Assembly: GCA_031002005.1 (NCBI GenBank)
Contig: CM061914.1
Span: 11,890,148-11,954,147 of the forward strand
Direction of reading: 5' to 3'
From: Vandiemenella viatica
Lineage: Eukaryota > Arthropoda > Insecta > Orthoptera > Morabidae
Length of the DNA: 64,000 bases
Positions 53,796 through 63,279 of the stretch are shown here, piece after piece (position 1 is the stretch's first letter; each line of letters opens with the position of its first letter). Under the pieces are notes generated by a model. It did no database searches, was not told where the DNA came from, and saw only the letters and a program-made list of their open reading frames with translations. A program made the translations under genes and the position numbers.

Positions 53796-54271
53796 AAAAT
53801 TGTAGTTTAAAAAACTAAAATCACGCTTTCGTAGTAATGTGAACTAAAAGGTTAAAAATAATCTTTAAATATAAAGATTTTGTTTAACAGTGATGGGACG
53901 TCCCACAATACAGGATAAATTAATTTTTTTGAATAAGCTTAAAGAATAAAGTCATTGATTACAAAATTAACTTTAATGTAAAAAAGCGTGGGGTGCGCTC
54001 TACACAACTTTTGACAATGACTCTATCTTTACAAACAGCGAACGACAAAAAATATAAGACAACTTATATAGCACCCCATGCTTTTTTACATTAAAGTTAA
54101 TTTTGTAATCAATGACTTTATTCTTTAAGCTTATTCAAAAAAATTAATTTATCCTGTATTGTGGGACGTCCCATCACTGTTAAACAAAATCTTTATATTT
54201 AAAGATTATTTTTAACCTTTTAGTTCACATTACTACGAAAGCGTGATTTTAGTTTTTTAAACTACAATTTT
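53796..54271. repeat. Large foldback (palindrome), 201-bp arms
   Basis: Arms 53796-53996 and 54071-54271 are inverted repeats with a single mismatch that I can find (G at 53988 against A in the other arm), around a 74-bp spacer. Within each arm lies the palindrome GGGACGTCCC, and CAGTGATGGGACG, which resembles a hAT-type terminus. There is no coding sequence. Likely a young foldback or MITE. Confidence 0.95.
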
Positions 54272-54566
54272 TGTACTCATTTTTTCCACAAGCGATTAGA
54301 GAATGGAATAGAAAGGATTTACCGGGCGAGTAAACTTAAAATCCGACAGGAGTAGCTTTCGATAAAGCACTCCGGCCATCCTGATCTGGGTTTTCATGGT
54401 TTTCGCGGATCACTCCAGGCGAATGCTGGGATGGTTCCTCACAATAGCCCATGGGCGCCTCCTGCCATATCCTGTATATCCCTTCCAAACCATTACCCTT
54501 TTGGATAGGTGCAATGCACCCTCCGCCACACACTTTTAGTGAGTCGCGGAGTAATAATAATAACAC
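54267..54566 (+). pseudogene. LINE f, last codons and 3' UTR
   Basis: SFFPQAIREWNRKDLPGE and stop, then the same 3' untranslated block as LINE d (CATCCTGATCTGGG, GGATGGTTCCTCACAATAGC) and a short TAA tail at 54552-54564. Confidence 0.88.
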
Positions 54567-55902
54567 AAAAAAATTGGAGAAAAAAGACGAAAAGCGTGGC
54601 GTCACAGGGTGACTTCATAGAGTGATGTAACGGCGTGACAGACTACGTCATAGATGACCAAGAGTTGGTTATTATAATATTAGAATATATCAATTAAATT
54701 ACTTAAAATTTCTTGAACAAAGAAATATTAACCTAGGGCCGTTCAAAAAAAGTGGAAATAAATATATAAAGAAGATTAAACACGGCAGATTATACTACAA
54801 TTAACGGAATCATAAGACTCGAAACATTATTACATTACTGATTTGACAATGGCTAAATGGGATGTTGCAAAACTAGCAGTATTTGAGTAGGCAAGCAGTC
54901 ACCACGGCATGGTATTAAAAGTAGGAATCCAGATCCGTTGTTGGTCGATGTTCATGATATTTACTGGGTTAGTTTCTTTTGTCAAATGATAAGTCAGCGT
55001 CTGATTTTACAGGGGGCAATATATGATGGGAATAATTAAACTGATTTAAAAATACGTGCAAGAGTTATCCTACTTTTGTTATTCGTTGAGAAATTAATGG
55101 CCCAGTCACCTTTATATACCGTGAGACAAATTAACAAAATAGTTGAAACAACTTAAGGAAAACGTTAAAATGTGCTGCACCAATAAAATTTCAAAATGGT
55201 TTTTCACTGAAAAATGTTTCAAGATTATTCTAAGAGGCACCTATTTCCACAAAATATACGTTATGAGTAGACCGACAAATATTAAAGTACCAAATTCGAA
55301 TTTTCTAGTTAACAAAAATTTTAAAAGCTAAAATTTTGATTGCTGAAAATATATTCGAACAAAAATACAGGCAGAATCAGTAGTAAACTCAAGACAAAAG
55401 AACATCAGTTAAAATTTGCAGTAAGCATCAAAGCATTAGACTATTATGCGAGAATAAAAAGCGTTTTGTGAGGTTTTGAAACCAAAGTTAAAAAGGCCTA
55501 TCTGTACGATTGCTGCGAGTATATTTTCCACCATCATTGTAGAAGACACATGACTAGTATCAGAAAAACAATGCTTCAATGTCAACAGCATGAGGTTCCT
55601 AATTCATGTATAAATCGTTCGTTAACTAAAGAAAATTCGAAAGAATCGTACAGTGACATCAAGCTCCAAAAATTCATTTACCGAGGTTTAATCATAGTGA
55701 CACTTGCAAGGGCTGACAGTTCAGTAAAGAGTTGTTCCTCATAGTGTGTCACCTCGGCGTGTTGGTTGTCGTTTCGCTCACCTGAGGTATTTGTAGCGGC
55801 GTTGCATGTTGTCGGTGGCGACTGTAGCGACGTACTGCGGGAAGCGAGTGCAACTAGGACCGCGGCGGTGTGTGTATACCTGCCTGAACAAGTGGAAATA
55901 TT
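54567..55902. other. Spacer upstream of the I-clade LINE
   Basis: Mostly A/T-rich without recognisable genes. The last 150 bp (55750-55895) are GC- and CpG-rich and continue in character on the other side of the LINE (60360-60480), so the LINE split a GC-rich segment. AAATATT at 55896-55902 is the left target duplication. Confidence 0.45.
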
Positions 55903-55905
55903 CTA

Positions 55906-56535
55906 TTTAAGGTAACACCCTACATCTCCCCTGTAATTCAATGTTTCAAATGTATGAGGTTTAACCATATTGCTAATAATTGCAGAGGTAAAGAAAGATG
56001 TGCAAGATGTGGAGAAGAACATAAAATGTCTGACTGCAACAACGACTTCTTCAAATGCGTAAATTGCAGCGGCGATCATGTCGCAAACGACAGAACATGT
56101 CCGGCGAGAAAACGCCAAGAAGAAATGAAAGAGACACAGGCATCAAACAATAGGACACCCATGGTACCCAGACATGACTATAGAGATAGTGATTTTCCTC
56201 CATTACAGAGGGAAACTTTCAGCTCAGTCACCAGGGAAAAAATACCTTCCACAAGCGGTGAACAATACAAGAGAGTAAAACCTCCAGTGACAAAAATATC
56301 TTGTGAGGTTCAAACAGAAGAAACAGACAGCACAGTAATTAACGAGGAAGTGATCAGCGTTATCGTGAAAACGTTGCTCAAAGTTATATCTCAACATATG
56401 AAAGGAAAGCTGTCAGCAACAGTACTCAAAAAAATACAAGAAGTATCCACTAAAAGCATACTGCAGGAAATATGTGAGGTGAGCCTAGTTGGGCCTACCA
56501 TGGAGACGCTTTGTACAACAACTGAGAATGGCTAG
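55906..56535 (+). CDS. I-clade ORF1, zinc-knuckle protein (N-terminally truncated)
   Basis: A nucleic-acid-binding Gag-like protein. The open frame starts at the truncation point. It contains CFKCMRFNHIANNC (C-x2-C-x4-H-x4-C), CARCGEEHKMSDC and CVNCSGDHVANDRTC, three successive zinc knuckles in the first 60 residues. A Ser/Thr/Lys-rich region and a helical C-terminus (VISVIVKTLLKVISQHMKGK) follow. A nearby ATG at 55954 is internal to the first knuckle and is unlikely to be the original start. The TAG stop at 56533-56535 overlaps the ORF2 ATG region. Confidence 0.85.
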   Translation, partial: FKVTPYISPVIQCFKCMRFNHIANNCRGKERCARCGEEHKMSDCNNDFFKCVNCSGDHVANDRTCPARKRQEEMKETQASNNRTPMVPRHDYRDSDFPPLQRETFSSVTREKIPSTSGEQYKRVKPPVTKISCEVQTEETDSTVINEEVISVIVKTLLKVISQHMKGKLSATVLKKIQEVSTKSILQEICEVSLVGPTMETLCTTTENG

Positions 56536-59500
56536 GAAGAAACAAATGATCATCCTACAGTGGAATTCTAGAAGTCTCTACTATAAGTGGAATGACCTCC
56601 AAAGGATAATAGAAGAACATAAAGCTGATGTGGTGCTGATTACCGAAACGTGGCTTCGTCAATCGTCCATCCTCACTCACAGGAATTTCAACATATACAG
56701 GAATGACAGAGAGAATGGATATGGAGGAGTGGCCATTATGGTCAGGAAGGACATAAGCAGTTGTATTAGAAATATTGTTGCACCAATAAGTGAACTAGAA
56801 ATTTTATCTGTGAACATTAGACTAGGAAGCAACATCAATACAATTACTGTCATCTACAAGCCGCCCCAAATTAACATGAGTGAAGAAAATTGGACTGCGA
56901 TATTTAATCAGCTTCCACCTAATAGCTTTGTGGGAGGAGACTTTAATGCTCATCATCCACTGTGGCATGATTTTCAAGCAAATAAGCAGGGAGAAGAGCT
57001 GGCTCAAGCTATTACATCATCCACATTATCAGTGCTCAATAATCAACATGGAACAAGACTCGGTTCTCCATATCAGAGGCACTCTTCCCCCGATATCTCA
57101 ATAATATCATCTAATCTGTTGCTGAGATCGAGGTGGGAAATCTTAAAAGATACTCTAGGTAGCGATCACTTCGTTCTTAAAACAACTATTGACAAGTCAT
57201 TACTGCGAAACTTTAACACTCAAACGAGACGCTGGAATTGCAAGAAAGCGAACTGGAAACTATATCAAGAAACAGTCAACATGCGGCTGGGTCAGATTTC
57301 TGAATCCTCAACTGACTTGCAGGTCCGTTACAATGAATTTGAGGATGTTATAGTCAGGAGTGCAGAAGAGTGTATACCAATGGCAAATTTCGGAATAAAG
57401 AGACCTGACAGCAGAAAACCTTGGTGGAACAGCGACTGCTCCAGAGCCGTCGCTTTGAGACGCCTCGCTATTAAAACTTATAGACACGACTCAACCTTAG
57501 AAAACTTTATATTGCTCAAACGAAGGTCAGCTGAGGCAAGAGCAATTATTCGACGGTCAAAACGAGAAGGCTGGATAAATTTTTGCTCTAGCATTTCGTA
57601 TGGTATCTCTTCCCAAGAGATGTGGAGGAAGATACGTTGGTACAAGGGTGACAGGACGGTTGCTAACTGGGTCAATACTGATAATGAAGCAGCGGAACTA
57701 TTTCTAAGCAAGACTGCGCCACTGTTCGTCCCATTAAATACGGAATCTGAATCAGGAAACGATTCTAACGCTGATTCCACCGGATTGGGGGAACCACCAT
57801 TTCTTATGTCAGAATTGGTCTGTGCCTTGAAGAAGGAAGACACTGCACCAGGAATGGACAAGATCACTTACTCCATGATTTACAACCTGCCGCAAAAGGC
57901 GAAAGAGGTGCTCCTACAACTATACAATGACATGCTGGCAGCTACGTTTGTCCCAGTACAGTGGAGAAATGTTATAATTATACCGGTGGCAAAACCTAAC
58001 AAGGACAAAAATAACGTTTCCTCCTACCGCCCTATATCTCTTCTACAGTGTTTGGCAAAGCTGATGAGTGCAATGATAAAAAACAGAATTGAATGGCATA
58101 TGGAACATCATAGGTTGCTTAGTGATCGAACGATGGGATTCCGCAAAGGGTATAGCACCATGGACAATTTAAGTACCTTAATTACTGACATTCAGCTGAC
58201 TTTTGTTAGGAGAAACTTCCTTCTTGCCGCTTTTCTTGATATCAAGGAAGCCTACAATAACGTACAGATCAACATACTTAGGGAAATAATGGAAAATATA
58301 GGACTCTCGAAAAAACTTTCGTCATGGTGTTTTCATTACCTGGCGCACCGAGTACACATTATCTCTACTTTATGCGGTGACTACTTCAGTCGACATGTAT
58401 TCCAAGGTTTGCCTCAGGGAGACCCAATGAGTCCTATTCTATTTGACATTTATACTTTGAAAGTTTGCAATAGCCTGAGAGGATTTGTAACCTATCTTCA
58501 ATACGCTGATGATTTTGTGGTCTATGTTTCTCATCCTGACAAACAAAAAGCAAAAAATTTGCTCGAAACTCAGGTAAATGAGGTACAAATCTGTCTGAAA
58601 GATAGAGGCCTAGAGCTTTCGGTAGATAAAAGCAAGTTATGTGTATTCTCACAAAGACAATTTCAGAATAATGACTTTAAAATTACAATAGGTGGATCTA
58701 CTATGGAAGTAGTCTCCGAAGTAAAGTTTCTGGGGATGTGGTTAGACACTAAACTCTCATGGCGAAGACATATAGCAGAACTAAAACAATCATCCCTTCA
58801 GCGAATAAATATCCTCAAGGCCCTAGCAGCTCTGAGCTGGGGCACGGATCCCAGACTCCTGAGAAACATTTATTATAGCTTACTGAGGAGCAGACTCGAA
58901 TATGGGGGATTTCTCTACGAAACTGCGTCAATTTCTACCCTCAGAAAGTTAGACATCATTCAATCGGCAGCTTTAAGGGTGGTAGGCGGTTTCCTTAAAA
59001 CTACTCCCGTTGCTGCAATGGAGGTAGAAACAGCAACTCCTCCATTAGACCTAAGAAGAAAGAAAGTGGGAATGAATTTTTGGATAAGAGTTTGTTCCAC
59101 CAAACGACATCCACTAATAAGAAAAGTGCAGCTTCTTGCTCATGAGCAATCTTGGAACCTATCTAATTATCACAAAACACCTTCACTTGTGGATTTCTTT
59201 CAAACAACAGCTCAGTGGGCCATTTACAGTTCAGATATCAATGACTCGTATAGTGAGGAACAACTATGGCAACGGTCAGATCTATCCCCTCTAGTTCACA
59301 TTTACCTTATGACAGACCTATTAGTGAAAAAAGATCACAGTGAGGAGGAACTGAAGTGCCTCACACTAGAAGCACTGAACTCGAGATGGAAGGCATGGCA
59401 CAAAATTTTTACAGACGGCTCAAAGGAAAAAGGAAAGGCTTCCGCTGCTGCATTTGTAGACCCTGGTCGCTGCGTTCACGAAGCTTACAGGTTACCAGGA

Positions 59501-60262
59501 CAGTTTTCGACGTTCTCCTCAGAGCTTTATGCCATTCTAAAAGCGCTGCAATACATTCATTCAACAGCTCATTCAAATACAGTGATTTGTACAGATTCTA
59601 GAAGTGCCCTACAGGCAATAATGGAAGTATCAAAAGGAAGATGCCGGAACTATTTAGTTTATGACATAGCCAGGGAACTTCAGAAGTTATCGGTAGAAGG
59701 AATACAAGTGCAGTTCCAGTGGGTACCGAGCCATGTTGGGGTGTCGGGAAATGAGGCAGCGGATAGAACAGCACGTCACCACCTTACTGCTGCAGAAACA
59801 GAAAAAGTTTCGGTACCCTGTACAGACTTCAAGGCCATTGTTACCGACATGGTTAGGACTGAGTGGGAGAAGAGATGGTTTGCCGACTGCCAGGGAAAGG
59901 GACTTTGGTATAGAGCTATCTGCAACAACATAGTAAGCAAGCCATGGTACGCTCAACTAGAACTGAACAGGAAAGAAATTACTCTAATGAACAGACTCAG
60001 GACAGGACACACTTTATTACGTGACAAAAAATACGTCATGCGGTTGGTGGATTCGCCGATGTGCCCATCGTGTAATTCTGTAGAGGATATTTATCACTTC
60101 ATGCTGAGCTGCAAGCAACATCAATCAGCGAGGAAACAACTGCTAGATGATGGTCTGAATATAACTGATATAACTTCTCTGATGCAATCTCTCTCAGTTC
60201 CGAGCAAGAAATCGGTCAAGATAATTTCCCTGTATGTTAAATATACTAAAGGTGTAATTTAA
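56528..60262 (+). CDS. I-clade ORF2: endonuclease, reverse transcriptase, RNase H
   Basis: Unbroken for 1244 codons from the ATG at 56528 (MARKKQM). The frame is open 13 codons further upstream, and the positions below count from 56489. Endonuclease: ITETW Glu at 53, GGDFNAH with Asp 151, GSDHF at 224-228. RT: SYRPISLLQCLAKLMSAMIK (511 on), FLDIKEAYNNV (Asp 584), GLPQGDPMSPILFDIYT and YADD at 672-675. RNase H: TDGS Asp 976, Glu 1012, Asp 1036 (TDSRSA), Asp 1092 (NEAADRTA). The C-terminal CPSCNSVEDIYHFMLSC is a CCHC-type finger. ATGGCTAG at 56528-56535 joins the ORF2 start to the ORF1 stop, fitting termination-reinitiation. All catalytic residues are intact, so ORF2 may still be functional. 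Only ORF1 is truncated. Confidence 0.95.
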   Translation: MARKKQMIILQWNSRSLYYKWNDLQRIIEEHKADVVLITETWLRQSSILTHRNFNIYRNDRENGYGGVAIMVRKDISSCIRNIVAPISELEILSVNIRLGSNINTITVIYKPPQINMSEENWTAIFNQLPPNSFVGGDFNAHHPLWHDFQANKQGEELAQAITSSTLSVLNNQHGTRLGSPYQRHSSPDISIISSNLLLRSRWEILKDTLGSDHFVLKTTIDKSLLRNFNTQTRRWNCKKANWKLYQETVNMRLGQISESSTDLQVRYNEFEDVIVRSAEECIPMANFGIKRPDSRKPWWNSDCSRAVALRRLAIKTYRHDSTLENFILLKRRSAEARAIIRRSKREGWINFCSSISYGISSQEMWRKIRWYKGDRTVANWVNTDNEAAELFLSKTAPLFVPLNTESESGNDSNADSTGLGEPPFLMSELVCALKKEDTAPGMDKITYSMIYNLPQKAKEVLLQLYNDMLAATFVPVQWRNVIIIPVAKPNKDKNNVSSYRPISLLQCLAKLMSAMIKNRIEWHMEHHRLLSDRTMGFRKGYSTMDNLSTLITDIQLTFVRRNFLLAAFLDIKEAYNNVQINILREIMENIGLSKKLSSWCFHYLAHRVHIISTLCGDYFSRHVFQGLPQGDPMSPILFDIYTLKVCNSLRGFVTYLQYADDFVVYVSHPDKQKAKNLLETQVNEVQICLKDRGLELSVDKSKLCVFSQRQFQNNDFKITIGGSTMEVVSEVKFLGMWLDTKLSWRRHIAELKQSSLQRINILKALAALSWGTDPRLLRNIYYSLLRSRLEYGGFLYETASISTLRKLDIIQSAALRVVGGFLKTTPVAAMEVETATPPLDLRRKKVGMNFWIRVCSTKRHPLIRKVQLLAHEQSWNLSNYHKTPSLVDFFQTTAQWAIYSSDINDSYSEEQLWQRSDLSPLVHIYLMTDLLVKKDHSEEELKCLTLEALNSRWKAWHKIFTDGSKEKGKASAAAFVDPGRCVHEAYRLPGQFSTFSSELYAILKALQYIHSTAHSNTVICTDSRSALQAIMEVSKGRCRNYLVYDIARELQKLSVEGIQVQFQWVPSHVGVSGNEAADRTARHHLTAAETEKVSVPCTDFKAIVTDMVRTEWEKRWFADCQGKGLWYRAICNNIVSKPWYAQLELNRKEITLMNRLRTGHTLLRDKKYVMRLVDSPMCPSCNSVEDIYHFMLSCKQHQSARKQLLDDGLNITDITSLMQSLSVPSKKSVKIISLYVKYTKGVI

Positions 60263-60346
60263 AATTCACTCGAATATATTGTATGATGTTATTGGCTGTA
60301 TTAGCCTTTGGCTAAAGCCATAAAATAAAAAAATTAAAAAAATATT

Positions 60347-61369
60347 ATCGATATAACCCGCACTATCGAGACAACCCGCCGGGCGGAAGTCGCGCCCAAG
60401 CGGAAATGAGAACAACACGGGCAAGAAAACAATCTTAGTCACCGCCGCGGCAACAAATAAATCTCAGTTTGCGAGGCGTTAACTGCTGAGTGAAATAAAC
60501 GGATTCCTCAATAGCAGTCGGAAACTTCCAGTCTTATAACCGCTCACAACACAATGTTAAGAATTAGCATAACACTTTATAGTAATAGTTACACACTGGA
60601 GAATTTTTTGAAGGATGAAAACAAAAGATTTTTCCAATTGCTTGCTCCATTTCTTTGCGTTAAGTAAAAATGGAGGCTAAGGAATTAGCCAGTCACAAAG
60701 GCAGAGTTTCAACGACTATGAAGAACATCTGCTGGCATCCCAAGATAATATGTAATAAACACCTCATTATGACACCCAGAGTTTAATATTATAAGTAATT
60801 GATTCTATCTTTCGTTCATTTTATTTTTCAGCGGATTAATACTTTACCTAAAATGAAAAACAATGTAACTTGTTTTATAAAGGTTTTAAGGTTGTGTATA
60901 CTTTAAAGCCGTTTAGCATAGGACAAAGAAACATTTTACATGTTCGTACTTCTGGAAAGGATAAAAATTGATGTGATAGATAAGGTATCTTGTGTTACAA
61001 CGGCAAAAATAGGTCCCAGCAATAGCGTGCTCAAACACAAACAACACAAAAATACATAAGGTTTGGTTACACCTTACGATTTACGTTACCTTACATTAAA
61101 TTCTATGTACATCGATAAATTTTCTGGTTTAACAAAGGAAAGAGTTATGTTTAATTCTGTGTTGCGAATAGACCTTATTACTACTGATTATTTTTAAGAT
61201 TGTAGGGGAAAACAGAATGAATGAAAATTTGGTTCATTAAGAACTGTTAATATTTTACATCAATTAGACTTTTTTCTTAGATTCAAAAAGTAACTAGGAG
61301 GGACAGAAACTGGAATAGTTACGGAGGGAGGTATTTAACCTAATTTGACTGCGATAGAGCGTTTGCTCC
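60347..61369. other. Spacer
   Basis: GC-rich at 60360-60480, then A/T-rich. No coding region or transposon signature recognised. Confidence 0.45.
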
Positions 61370-61714
61370 GGTGTCCATTTTCCTACACGCCTATTATTCC
61401 CTTTTCCCTCCACTCATCTAAATTTTAAATTATTTTAGCATTTTTGGTAACTTATTCCTCACTTACGTTGATACTCCAATTCAATCCCTGACGCCCTTAT
61501 ATACGAAAGAAAATTTTCCCTCTCCCTTATGCCTGAAATCGAATGCCAGCTAATGGTAATCATCATCTTTTCCCTCTTTTAATTCTTCCACCAATATCTT
61601 TCCATGCCTCATCGCCAGTATACGCCCTGTACACTCCCATGACCCTCTTCACCCTCCTCATGTCTTCCAATGACTCCCATTCCAGCTCCTTTATCACATC
61701 ACTTACTGATTGTA

Positions 61715-63003
61715 CGAGGGTGGTTTGAAAAGTTCTCGGAATGTAGAATTAAGAATCTTACCTCGGTGGAACTGCTTTTATTTTTCAGCATAGTCTCCCT
61801 GCAGACTAATGCATTTGGCCCAGCGTTGTTCCAATGCCTTGATCCCATCTCGAAAATGAGATTCCTCCAGGCCTGCAAAATACCTCTCCAATTCAGCTGT
61901 CTTCCCTTGTAGAAAATCTCAGTCCACCGAGGAAATTTTTCTGCTTGGGGAATAGATGAAAGTCTGATGGTGCCAAATCAGATGAATAAGGTGGATGTGG
62001 CAACAATTCGTACCTCAGTTCATGAAGTTTTGCATGGCAATAACACTTTTGTGCGATGGAGCGTTGTCCCGATGAAAGATGACGTTTTTCCTTGCCAAAC
62101 CAGGCCTTGTTTCGAGTATCTTTTCCTGTAATTGGTCTAGGAGGTTTGCATAGTATTGCCCCGTGATTGTTTGGCCAGTAGGAAGATAATCTATCAGCAG
62201 AATGCCTTTTGCACCCCAGAAAACTGAGGCCATGACCTTTCCGGCCGAACGCACTGCCTTTGCTTTCTTTGGTGGTGGTGAATCAGCATGTTTTCACTGC
62301 TTTGACTGCTGTTTTGTCTTTGTGGTTTAGTAGTGGACCCAAGTTTCATCTGTAGTCACAAACCGGCGCAAAAAAAAAATCTTGTTGGTTGCTCTGAAAA
62401 CGGGCCAGACTTTGTTCGGACATTTCCAATCTGGTGCGTTTATCGTCCAGTGTCAAGAGCCGCGGCACCCATCTTGGGGATAATTTTTTCATACCCAATT
62501 CTTCGGTTAAAGTATAATATACCCGTTCAGAAGACATCCCTACAGCTTCAGCAATCTCCCGCACTTTCAGTCGCCGATCCTCCATGACCATTTTATGCAC
62601 TTTTATGATAAATTCTGGGGTCGTAGCACTTTTTGGCCGTCCACTACGTGGATCATCATCCAAGCTCTCCCGACCAAATTTAAACTCGCTGGTGCATTTG
62701 GCAACAGTTGAAAATGAAGGAGCAGAATCCCCTAGTATGTTCTGAAAGTCGGCATGAATTTCCTTTGCTTTCATACCTTCCTTTACAAAGTCTTTAATCA
62801 CTGCTCGAATCTCAGTTTTTTCCATTGTCACAAATCACTACGCGGGATCAACAACAAAGAGTCGTCACTACCACACTCCTGCAGCTAGAGCACTGACGCG
62901 CCAGGTGTTCACTCACAAAGGATGTGTGATTATTGCGCGGGAACCTCGTTGCTCTAGCACTGACATCTAGCGGTGATTCCGAGAACTTTTCAAACCGCCC
63001 TCG
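61715..63003 (-). mobile_element. Mariner-family DNA transposon, 1289 bp
   Basis: Terminal inverted repeats CGAGGGTGGTTTGAAAAGTT (61715) and, on the other strand, CGAGGGCGGTTTGAAAAGTT (63003 inward), about 25 bp with one mismatch. They are flanked by the dinucleotide TA (61713-61714 and 63004-63005), the standard mariner target duplication. It carries a reverse-strand transposase and is inserted in a LINE relic. Confidence 0.97.
61740..62825 (-). pseudogene. Mariner transposase (DD34D type), inactivated
   Basis: ATG at 62825 starts MEKTEIRAVIKDFVKEGMKA. Two helix-turn-helix regions follow (VAKCTSEFKFGRESLDDDPR and IAEAVGMSSERVYYTLTEEL), then LSPRWVPRLLTLDDKRTR (WVPHEL-like). A frameshift occurs in a long T run (A run on the plus strand, about 62371-62380). 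After it come TTDETWVHY (first catalytic Asp), a premature TAA, GILLIDYLPTGQTITGQYYA and HRDNAPSH (second Asp, about 62060). C-terminal pieces near 61960-61800 are shifted again. It would have catalysed cut-and-paste movement, but this copy cannot. Confidence 0.92.
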
Positions 63004-63279
63004 TATTGTGCAGTAATTTCCAGAGACAAATCTAGCAACCTTTCTTTTCACACCCTCCAACTCCTGTATTTGATACCCAAAACGTCGGATCCATACTGCA
63101 CTACAGTATTCAAGCAATTGTCTGACAAACGTTTGGTAACTCCATTCACTTACTTCTCTAGTACATCCCCTCATCACTCTCTCCAACAAGTGAAGGATTT
63201 TGCAAACTTTTCCTACTACCTGACCAATTTGTCCTGCCCAGTTGAGCTTGTTAGCTCTTTAGTAAAATATTAGGGTATA

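Larger units (their letters stand above)
52737..54266. mobile_element. Composite insertion in LINE f
   Basis: The LINE f sequence GATTCATTTTT is interrupted at about 52736 and resumes as TTTTTGTACTCATTTTTTCC at about 54267. The insert holds a TGTA microsatellite, a tandem repeat, an unassigned 400-bp stretch with a CATCATCATCATCG run, and a large foldback. It is not clear whether this was one insertion or several. Confidence 0.7.
55903..60339 (+). mobile_element. I-clade non-LTR retrotransposon, 5'-truncated, intact ORF2
   Basis: Partial ORF1 with CCHC knuckles, complete ORF2 (endonuclease, RT, RNase H), a short 3' UTR and an A-rich tail (ATAAAATAAAAAAATTAAAA). AAATATT flanks both ends (55896-55902 and 60340-60346). 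Having RNase H together with an ORF1 gag-like zinc-knuckle protein places it in the I group (I/Nimb-like). The 5' truncation removed the first part of ORF1. Confidence 0.9.
61370..63270 (-). pseudogene. LINE fragment B2 (CR1-like) C-terminal part, split by a mariner
   Basis: The upstream piece (63270-63006, reverse strand) reads CTREVSEWSYQTFVRQLLEY, YQIQELEGVKRKVARFVSGN. The downstream piece (61712-61370) reads SVSDVIKELEWESLEDMRRV, RVMGVYRAYTGDEAWKDIG and LAFDFRHKGEGKFSF. Residues and order match LINE B1 (29770-30878). The mariner occupies the gap at the YTGNYH/SVTD-equivalent boundary. Frameshifts are present. Confidence 0.85.
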
